In this document: one piece after another, positions 57,176 through 64,000 of the stretch | Numbering within the stretch: the first letter of the stretch is position 1 | How the letters are laid out: the number at the start of each line of letters is the position of its first letter | Origin: Sciurus carolinensis | Lineage: Eukaryota; Chordata; Mammalia; Rodentia; Sciuridae | DNA: 64,000 nucleotides | Reading direction: 5' to 3' | Assembly: GCF_902686445.1 (NCBI RefSeq) | Contig: NC_062213.1 | Location: 5,205,241 to 5,269,240 of the forward strand | Position numbers and translations under genes: made by a program | The notes under the pieces: model-generated | Databases searched by the model: none | Seen by the model: the letters and a program-made list of their open reading frames with translations, nothing else | Told to the model about the DNA's origin: nothing

Positions 57176-57355
57176 TTTTTTTTTTTTTTTTTTTGGTACC
57201 AGGGATTGAACCCAAAGGTGCTTAACCCAGCCCCACTGCCATTTTTTTGAGACAGGGTCTTGCTAAGTTGCTGAGGATGGCTTTGAAATTGCAATTCTCC
57301 TGCTTCAGTCTCCTGAGCTGCTGGGATTATAGGCATGGGCCACTGAGCCCAGCAG
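57176..57355 (-). mobile_element. B1-dID dimeric SINE
   Basis: On the plus strand it reads T-run, then the reversed ID half (ggtaccagggattgaaccca, cttaacccagcccc), then the reversed B1 half (gagacagggtcttgctaagt, tgctgaggatggctttgaaa, ctcctgcttcagtctcctga, gctgctgggattataggcat). Confidence 0.92.
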
Positions 57356-58687
57356 GACATTTGTTTTTATAGCCATCAAGCTATCAACTCAATAGACCCC
57401 TCCATTATCCTTTTTTTTCCCCCAAAGTTTCTGAGATTCTTAAAGATAAAAGTGATTATTTTGTTACCAACTAACCTCTTTTTGGGTAGTGAAACTTTCT
57501 CAGCATTAAAGAAATGGGTGTCATTAAGAGTGATAAGTAACACAAATTCTTTGCTTTTAATTGTCACTGACTCATTACTCAAAACCTGTCTTGCAGCACC
57601 TGAGGAAGCCAGTGTGCAGATCCCTGCCCCTTCCCAGCTTGGAGGAGTCCTGTTAGTCAAGCGCGGCCTCATCCTCGATGAGAGGATGGGCTGATAATGG
57701 CCCCTTTCCCAGGTATAGTCATGGGAAATCTGGGAGTGGATTTTGAGATTGCCTAGGTTTGAAAATCTGTGGTTTTCTACTGCTGACAAATGGAGCAAGT
57801 CGCTCTCTGCAACAAACAGATGCATCCAGAAATCTCAGTGAGGTAAACTGAGGGTTAATTTCTTGCCCCTCATGGTCTGAGGAAGGTCAGACAGTTGCCA
57901 TCAGGAGCTTCAAGGTCAGTTCAGTGTCTGACCTACTCCATTTTAAAACAGATAGAAGAGAGGGGGTTGTGTGAGTGAGAGACACACGTCCTCTTTCCTG
58001 ACACAGGAATGACCTCTCTCTTCTGCTCATTTGACTATCGGTGAGGACTCAGTCAGATGAGTGGTTCTCAGCTGCCCTCAGGGACATTAGTCAATGTCTG
58101 GAGACCCTTTTGTTTATCACATGCCACAACTGGGCAAGGGGCTCGCTCCTGTATCTATCAGGGTGAGGTCAGGGATGCTGTGCCCCAGGCAGCCCCTCAG
58201 CACAAGGAGCTGCCTGGCCCTCACTGGTAATATGCCTAGGCAGAGAAACACTGAACCAGGTAATAACAGCAAGACACCCATGCAAGGGGAGCACGCAGGT
58301 GGGGCTGCATGTGGGCTGACCGCCCCCCGCCTGCCTCCGCTCACTGTGGCTGTGTAAATTTAGTCAACGTCAACTCCCTCACCCCAGTTTCCTCATGGTG
58401 GGGTTATCCTGCTGGGACTGTGAAGGTGGAATCCTTTCTGATACACGGTGTGTCGGGTAGCACTGGTGCCTAGTAAGAACTCTGCCAGCTAAGGTCCTGT
58501 GGTCCTGTCACATGTGGCCCGGACAGAGCACCGACCAGACCTGTGGGAAAACAAACAGGTGCAGTGCTCTGGGCTGAAGGGCAGAGCTTAACAGAGTCTC
58601 CTTCTCCTAAGGCCCCTTCTCAGCCCTGTGCTAACCAGCCCAGCTCTTGAGTAAACAGATCCATCATCAGTTTGTTCTCTTGTTTAT
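57356..58687. other. Unclassified DNA
   Basis: The 149-codon frame at 57376-57825 minus overlaps a plus-strand frame and has no domain; no exon signals are convincing. Confidence 0.3.
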
Positions 58688-58880
58688 ATGTTTATTTATA
58701 GTGCTGGGGATGAACCCAGGGGCACTGCACTGTGTTACTGAGTTACACCTCCCAACCATTTTTTTAAATTTTATTTTAAGACAGGGTCTCACTAAGTTGC
58801 TGAGATTGGTCTTGAACTTGCTATTCTCCTTCCTCAGCCTCTGGGGTAGCTGGGATTCCAGGCATGCACCACTGTCACCA
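58688..58880 (-). mobile_element. B1-dID dimeric SINE
   Basis: The reversed ID half (gtgctggggatgaacccagg, gttactgagttacacctccc) is followed by the reversed B1 half (agacagggtctcactaagtt, ctcagcctctggggtagctg, ggattccaggcatgcaccac). Confidence 0.9.
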
Positions 58881-59685
58881 ACTTAGCCAGTCAAATTATA
58901 TACAGCAATTGAGCACCGATTATAAGTACAAAACTGTTCAAAACAAACTTTTGATTTTGAGTTTTCAGGCAAGACAAGACAAACATATGAGAACAAATAA
59001 GCCCCAAATTTATTCAAATCATTTTCTTAAATGTATTGAACATTTGCTATACATTTTAGATGCTGTGGTACCTGGTGAGGAAAGAAAAGACCAAGATCTT
59101 TTCCAGATCTTCTCAGCCTATAGTAGCAAATACATTCCTAGCTGAATAATAGCATGCCTGAGCTCTGAGCATGCATGAGGCTCTCAAGTAGCTCAGTGCA
59201 AGCAAGGGTTAACTCTCACAAAAGTCTGAGGCAGCTTCTTGAAGGGAGTCCTGTGCAGACAAAGGCTTGGAGGATTCAGGGATGTGCTAATTGTCCTGGG
59301 GGTTTCTGGAAGGACAAGCAGTTGTAGTACTGAACCAAATAGAGGAGGATGCAGACTCGTCTGAAAGCCAGACCTGGAGTTCAGTGCCTTTTCTGAAAGT
59401 CTGGAATCCCTCCTGAAGGATCTTAAGAAGAAAAGAAGATAATCAAAGTGGCAATTCTAAAAATCCATGTGGTGTGACGGGGGACGGCACTGTAGTTGAG
59501 AGAATCACTTAAGAAATTGTTCTAGTTCAGATAAGGAACAGGATGACCCTGGGCCAAGGGGGTGGCTCAGTGGGTGGTGAGGAAGGAAAGTGCTCCAGAA
59601 TTTCTCCAACCCACTCCGACACTGAAACACAATCAGAGCTCACGCGTGCACGGCCCTGTGTTCTGCCACTGATTAATGCACCTAC
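58881..59685. other. Unclassified DNA
   Basis: Nothing recognised. Confidence 0.3.
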
Positions 59686-59795
59686 CGCAAACCTGTGAGG
59701 TGCGTGTTATTCTCCTCCTCATTTGACAGAAGAGGAAATTGAGTTCTAACTAGGTTGAGTCCATCTTCAAGGATAGTCCACAGAGAGTAGGTGGT
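59686..59795 (-). mobile_element. MIR SINE
   Basis: The order caaacctgtgaggtgcgtgt, tattctcctcctcatttgac, agaagaggaaattgagttct and agtaggtggtgccagatttc follows the reverse-strand MIR core (ctgtgaggtaggtactattatt, cattttacagatgaggaaac, agtggcagagccagg). Confidence 0.7.
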
Positions 59796-60910
59796 GCCAG
59801 ATTTCAAGGTCTGCCAAGTTGCCCTGGTCTGAGCTCTTCCATTAGGGGAATGAAGTTTCCTGCCCCTGTGGGAGCGTGTCTCCGAATTGACCTAAGCCCA
59901 TGGGGATGCACAGGCCCAAGATGAGGCTATTCTAAACCCTCCCCCACCGCCCCCACAATGTAGTGTGCAGAGTCTGAAAACCTTTCCTTACAGTTACTTC
60001 TTGCTGCCACAGGATGTCACCATTGAAAACTTGCCTCCCACAGAAGAAATGTGGCCCACTTGTGCTGGGATTTTTGGTTCACCCTGAAAAGGCTCCAGTC
60101 CTGTGGATCGCTGGAGGAGAGCCATCTTGCTCCACACCCCAGAGTCACACTCTAGAGCCAGAGTGTTCCCTGATTAGCTTCCCAGCTGTGTCTCTCAGTG
60201 TGCCCCTCTTTCAAATGGGCTATCATCTTCCAACCCTGGGGCTGCCTCTTTCAGTATCTTTCCCAAAACCCAAATCCTCCTGTCTTATCTGTCACTGTTC
60301 ACCTCAAAACATAAAGTTAAGATTACCTCCATTTCCCTAGACACAGCGTCATTCACAACAGCCTCTTGATGAAAAAAACCTCTCCTGGGGCCTGTCATAG
60401 ATGACTTTGAGAGCTATTCATGTGGTAAAATCGACAGAATTGGTATTTAATTCAATGAGAGGAGCAGAGAATGAGAGAGAAGGAAGCCTAGGACGATGTT
60501 AGGTTTCTGGTCCTGTGGTTTGATGGGCAGCCTCATTCTCTGGGAGGGCGCATGAGAGTAAAGTGTTATTTCTGTGTTTGAGATGGTTCTTCTAGGCTCA
60601 CCATGGGCAGGGCCAAGGGCTTTCCTTCCAGGCCTTTTGCAGTCCCTTAGCCGCTCAGGGCCTCATTCCACCAGGCTGGGAATGTACCAGGTGGGGACAG
60701 GAGGGAATTGGGATAGGGAAACTCTGGGCTCAAAAGTCAACACTCCAGCAGGGAGTCCGATGGGTGCCATGCTGGTCTATCCATGAGCAGCATTTGAAGC
60801 GGAAGACATCACAGTAAGAACTTATGATACCGTTGTACAGGGCACAGGGCAGCAGGTTCTGGGACATTTTCGATCATGCTATCTCAAGGCTTATTGAGAG
60901 CCTAGTCACA
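59796..60910. other. Unclassified DNA
   Basis: The 108-codon frame at 60014-60340 has no domain. No RNA gene was seen. Confidence 0.3.
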
Positions 60911-61000
60911 AATTTATATGTACACATGTATAAAATGTATGTATATTACATATATATATACACACACATAGATACACACAAACCTATATATCTGTAAGAT
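60911..61000. repeat. TA/CA/TG mixed microsatellite
   Basis: Alternating purine-pyrimidine DNA (tacatatatatatacacaca) with Z-DNA and slippage potential. Confidence 0.8.
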
Positions 61001-61689
61001 TTTTCATTCAAAAATTAAAATGTTTGATAGAAGTGTACATGAAATTCTAATTCCCACCCCAAATTTGTCCATTCAATTCTCCCCCAGGACCCCCAAACTA
61101 ATAGTCATTTCTCCAAGTTTCTTCTATAGCCTTCCAGCACGTTTCCATGCCAGTGTAAATACAAATTTACATGTATGTCTGTCTCCTTGTTTCACAAGAG
61201 TGATTTTGCTTTGCTCTACACACTGTTCTGAACTTTGGTTTTTAAGTTAGTACATAGTGGATTACTTTTATCCAGATAACTGAAATCCATTCCAGTGCAA
61301 GCTAATTAAGATCCTGGCCTAGCTTCTCTGCAGGAGGCTAGTAAATGTAGAGGAACACCTTGGGGGCTTGAATTGACTTTCAAAAATAAATGTGCATAAA
61401 AATGGAATGTCAATGTTAAACATCATACGATTTCAGTCACATTTTTAAAAGTTGTAAATGAAAGGTTTGTATTTTCTTTTTGGAAAAACAAATATTCATT
61501 TATTTGCCATGCACCAAACATTTCCTGAGGGTATACCCTGCTCTAGTCTTGACTGAGTGCTGAGGAGTCACCAAAGTACAGACCAGGGCCATACCCTGCC
61601 CAGGCCCTGGTGACAATGACCTCCTCAGGATGCCCCTTCGCAGCCTAGCACCCACCTTGCCCACTGCCACAGTGACCAACCTGGTGACC

Positions 61690-61935
61690 TTCCCAACATT
61701 CTGACCCAACCTTTCTCCTGCTTAAATTCCTCCAGTGTCCTTACTGTCCTCAGGGTCAAGTCCAGGCTTTTCACTGGAATCAGGTGCTCTGTCTCAGCTT
61801 GCTGGGTGTGCAGTGTGGCTCAAACACCAGTCCTGTCTGTCTAGCCTCCAGGCCTTTGCCAGCACGTCCTCAGGTCCTACACTTGTCGCCTCTCCATTGC
61901 CTTCTTTCAAGTGTCTTCCCCTTATTCCTTATTAA
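61690..61935 (+). mobile_element. L2 LINE 3' fragment
   Basis: The order tttctcctgcttaaattcct, ccagtgtccttactgtcctc, agggtcaagtccaggctttt, tctagcctccaggcctttgc and cctctccattgccttctttc matches the L2 3' region (aaaccctccaatggc, cccttaggataaagtccaaac, cctctgggcctttgcac). Confidence 0.6.
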
Positions 61936-61999
61936 CCACCCCAGCTGGGTTGGCGGTTACTCAAATGGCACTATAACCTGTGTCTCTAATTGAGGTGTG

Positions 62000-62115
62000 A
62001 CTTAGGGCAGCCCAGGGTAATGGAATGGTATTCGGCTTCCAGGTCCCAATCTTGGCTCCGCCTCTAAGGTTATCCTGTCATCTGTGACTGACATGCCATA
62101 GGAACTTCTTAACAC
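62000..62115 (+). mobile_element. MIR SINE
   Basis: The order cccagggtaatggaatggta, ttcggcttccaggtcccaat, cttggctccgcctctaaggt and tatcctgtcatctgtga resembles the sense MIR core (ggagccagactgcctgggttc, cccggctctgccact). Confidence 0.45.
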
Positions 62116-62544
62116 AGGATAGTGAGAATTAAGGTGTCCCCATGTCGAACGCCCCCCTGAGGAAGCTGGGTAGCTGGAAGTCGGCTTAGCCTCTTCAGCG
62201 TTCTCTCCTGTTTGGTTCGGACCCCTCACATCCGCGCCTTCCCTGCGCAGCCTGAAGGAAGGAGAGCAGCAGATGCCGGGCGCCTTGGCTGGCTGGACCC
62301 CTGACTTGGAAGAGGAGGTATGGCTTGCCTAGCTCTCACACCGGCCCAGGCATCTACTTGTTGCCCTGGGCTCCTCTTCCAGGTGTCATCCCTGCTCCTG
62401 GGGTCTGGAAAGGACATCTTCTTTGCGTTGCATCCCGCCTTTCAGCACGGGCGGGCACCCCGACGTGGAGACTGAGCATGCTCGCGGCCGGCTGGGCTGT
62501 GCGGGCCGGACGCCTGGTCCGGCAGCTGGCGCCCTCCTCAGGCC

Positions 62545-62564
62545 GGGCGGGCGGGCGGGCGGGG
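62545..62564 (+). promoter_or_regulatory. GC-box array and G-quadruplex motif
   Basis: Five G-runs of at least three are separated by single C bases (ggg-c units). This satisfies the usual four-run G-quadruplex rule with very short loops, and also contains overlapping Sp1-type gggcgg cores. Confidence 0.85.
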
Positions 62565-62810
62565 TTTGTCCGCCGGGCAGCCTGCCCGGCCCGAGGCTCC
62601 TCTCTCCCAGTTGCCGCGAAAAGGGACAGCGGTGGGGGAGCGCGAGCGGCGCCTCCCAGCCAGTCGCGCAGCCTCGCGGCCGTGCGCAGCGGCTGCGGGA
62701 GCCGAGCCAGCGGGAGCGGCGGGCGGGCTCTCCAGGCCGCGAGGGCGCGCTGCGCGGCGCGGGGGTCTGGCCGCGTCCCGGCGGGGAAGGAGAGGAGCAA
62801 GGGCGCGGAG

Positions 62811-62878
62811 GTGAGCAGAGCCCGCGGGACGCGAGCCCAGGGCGCCAGCGCAACCTCTCGCTCCTTTCTCGCTGGCAG
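62811..62878 (+). other. Candidate short intron in the leader
   Basis: A strong donor (ggag|gtgagc) at 62811 is followed 68 bases later by a pyrimidine-rich stretch (ctctcgctcctttctcgctg) ending gcag at 62875-62878. It is only a candidate: 68 bases is near the lower limit for mammalian introns, and 62811 could instead use a distant acceptor outside the window. Confidence 0.25.
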
Positions 62879-62975
62879 TGGCGGCGGCCGAATCCCCCTC
62901 AGTGCAGTCGCAACCTGGCCTCCCGGCGCCTTTCGCTGGGGCTACCCGGAGGCCCTGGCCGGGCAGCTGTTGCAC

Positions 62976-62989
62976 CGAGAGGGGGCAGC
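62976..62989 (+). promoter_or_regulatory. CTCF-like site
   Basis: The sequence cgagagggggcagc matches the 14-position CTCF core (C-A-N-N-A-G-R-N-G-G-C-R-S-Y) at all but one position. Confidence 0.4.
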
Positions 62990-62998
62990 TGCGGAGTT

Positions 62999-63015
62999 CC
63001 ATAACCATAGCAACC
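62999..63015 (-). promoter_or_regulatory. RFX X-box-like site
   Basis: Read on the minus strand, ggttgctatggttatgg has a perfect gttgc half-site followed by a tatggttat part, close to the RFX X-box palindrome gttgccatggcaac. Such sites near transcription starts are common in cilium genes and also in other CpG promoters. Confidence 0.5.
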
Positions 63016-63027
63016 GCATCAGCACCA

Positions 63028-63045
63028 CGGCGGCGGCGGCGGCGG
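63028..63045 (+). repeat. (CGG)6 in the presumed leader
   Basis: Six exact CGG units, followed by cgagg. CGG runs in 5' leaders can vary in length. Confidence 0.95.
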
Positions 63046-63262
63046 CGAGGGCAGCATCCTCTCGCTCCTCCTCCAGGCAGCCTCGCCTTGGGGACCTGAG
63101 ACCCAGCTCGCAGGTGCCGCGGACTCCTCAGTCGGCCCACCGCCGCTGCAAGTGTTGGCGGCTGGAGAAGGCAAAAAGAGGAGGGTGACAGGCCCGGAGC
63201 TGAGCTGGGCCCTAGGAGGTGAGAGAGGGGAGCCCTGCAGTAGGAGACAGGTAGGTGAGAGC

Positions 63263-64000
63263 GCTCTGGGGTCTGCAGCTGCAAACTCTGTGGCAGTGAC
63301 GTTTCTGGAAGCGTGGTTGCTAGTTGGATGGCTTTTTATTGCTGAACAGGGATTCTGCCGCGAAATGTGGTTTATTTTCTGTTTCCCCCAATCTTTCTGT
63401 CCTTTGATCTTGCCGCACATCTGGGTAGGTCTTCCAGAGGGCACGAAGGGGCTATGTCATGATTGATAGGGAAATGCTGAGTTAATGAGGTGGTCTCCAC
63501 AGAAGTCTCAGATAGTGTCCGAGGGGGCGCACCCGGACCCTTGTCCGTCCAGGTCCTCTGAGCCTGAGAACCCAGGTCAGATTCTAAAGAAGACCATGTT
63601 GGGGCAGAGGGGGCAGTGGTTACCACTCTTTGGTGGTCCAGGCTGACTCAGAAACCCATTCTTTCCTGTGGGTTGGCTTGGGGCAGAGGTTGGGGGTGGC
63701 ACTGCAGCTCAGCTGTGACATGGAAGGGGACCAGAGCACACACCAGCTCTTGATCCATAAAGACAGCTTCAAATCCAGCCACTGGAAGGGATATGCAGAC
63801 AAGGGAAACAGCAACTCTTACCATTTGGAAAGCAAGGGTATCCCTGGAGTTTATCATGCCCTTAGCATTGACTCTTGAGGATGGGTGGGAACATTTTAAG
63901 CTAGCAGTCAAGATTGCCCCCTCCCCTCTCTTCACTCATTTTTTTAAGCTTCCTCCTTACTGTCAGTCAAACAAGAAGTGCATGGAGCAGTGACATCTTT
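63263..64000 (+). other. Presumed start of first intron
   Basis: Right of the donor at 63251 the DNA returns to low CpG density. Frames at 63372-63935 on both strands carry no domain. No further exon is recognisable before the window ends. Confidence 0.35.

Larger units (their letters stand above)
62400..63262 (+). promoter_or_regulatory. CpG island promoter and likely noncoding first exon
   Basis: About 860 bases are strongly GC-rich and dense in CpG, in contrast to the CpG-poor DNA of the rest of the window. It has no TATA box; it has GC boxes (gggcgg repeats at 62545-62564 and 62720-62727), a CGG run and several candidate factor sites. Plus-strand splice donors at 62811 (ggag|gtgagc), 63219 (ggag|gtgaga) and 63251 (gacag|gtaggt) suggest a transcript going right. 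There is no ATG on the plus strand between 62481 and 63327, so the exon would be 5'UTR. A plausible alternative is a bidirectional promoter. The frames open across the island on both strands (for example 62325-63188 plus, 62538-63284 minus) are expected in GC-rich DNA. The gene could not be recognised. Confidence 0.75.

Noticed and set aside
62325..63188. 287-codon plus-strand frame over the CpG island
   Set aside because: Frames on both strands are open over the same bases, as expected in GC-rich DNA, and there is no ATG after 62480. The amino-acid content is only Ala/Arg/Gly/Ser with no domain.

Overview
The window looks like noncoding nuclear DNA from a rodent, most likely a squirrel-type (sciurid) genome. 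The basis is several dimeric SINEs in which a 7SL-derived B1 half is joined to a tRNA-derived ID half (26624-26838, 57176-57355, 58688-58880), an ID element (49871-50058), many L1 copies sharing one young family signature, MaLR-type LTRs, and old mammalian repeats (MIR, L2, hAT). Species cannot be fixed from the sequence. No complete cellular protein-coding gene is recognisable; almost all long open frames are L1 pieces, their antisense shadows, or chance frames in GC-rich DNA.

Layout. 1-6.5 kb: mostly single-copy DNA with simple repeats, a small 5'-inverted L1 (3333-3704) and an imperfect 55-bp inverted repeat 633 bp apart (4014-4754). 6.7-13.4 kb: old L1 remnants on both strands, a second 5'-inverted L1 that landed inside a MIR and has a 12-bp target duplication (10243-10919), a tiny hAT-like element, and a minus-strand old L1 carrying a MaLR LTR, a younger L1 tail and a SINE. 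16.8-23.3 kb: the main feature, a structurally full-length minus-strand L1 of about 6.0 kb (17241-23243) with a 12-bp target duplication, inserted in an MST-like LTR. It has a 5'UTR with about three tandem units of 170-176 bp, a broken ORF1, a broken ORF2 with recognisable endonuclease and reverse transcriptase domains, and a 3'UTR holding five perfect CCCTAA repeats. 23.4-33 kb: ERV and MaLR LTRs and an old L1 tail. 33-45 kb: mostly single copy, with AT-rich stretches that look like conserved noncoding candidates, and an unidentified processed pseudogene (about 40.19-41.46 kb, minus). 47-58.9 kb: old plus-strand L1 broken by LTRs, an ID element with a 113-bp offset duplication, microsatellites and SINEs.

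62.4-63.3 kb: a dense CpG island with GC boxes, a strong G-quadruplex motif, a CTCF-like site, an RFX X-box-like site, a short CGG run and plus-strand splice donors. It is best read as the TATA-less promoter and noncoding first exon of a gene transcribed rightwards out of the window; the gene could not be identified.

There is no operon-like cooperation here. The biology readable from the sequence is the layered history of retrotransposition and one housekeeping-type promoter at the right edge. All family names are from memory of consensus patterns; no database search was run, and repeat boundaries are approximate unless a target duplication is stated.
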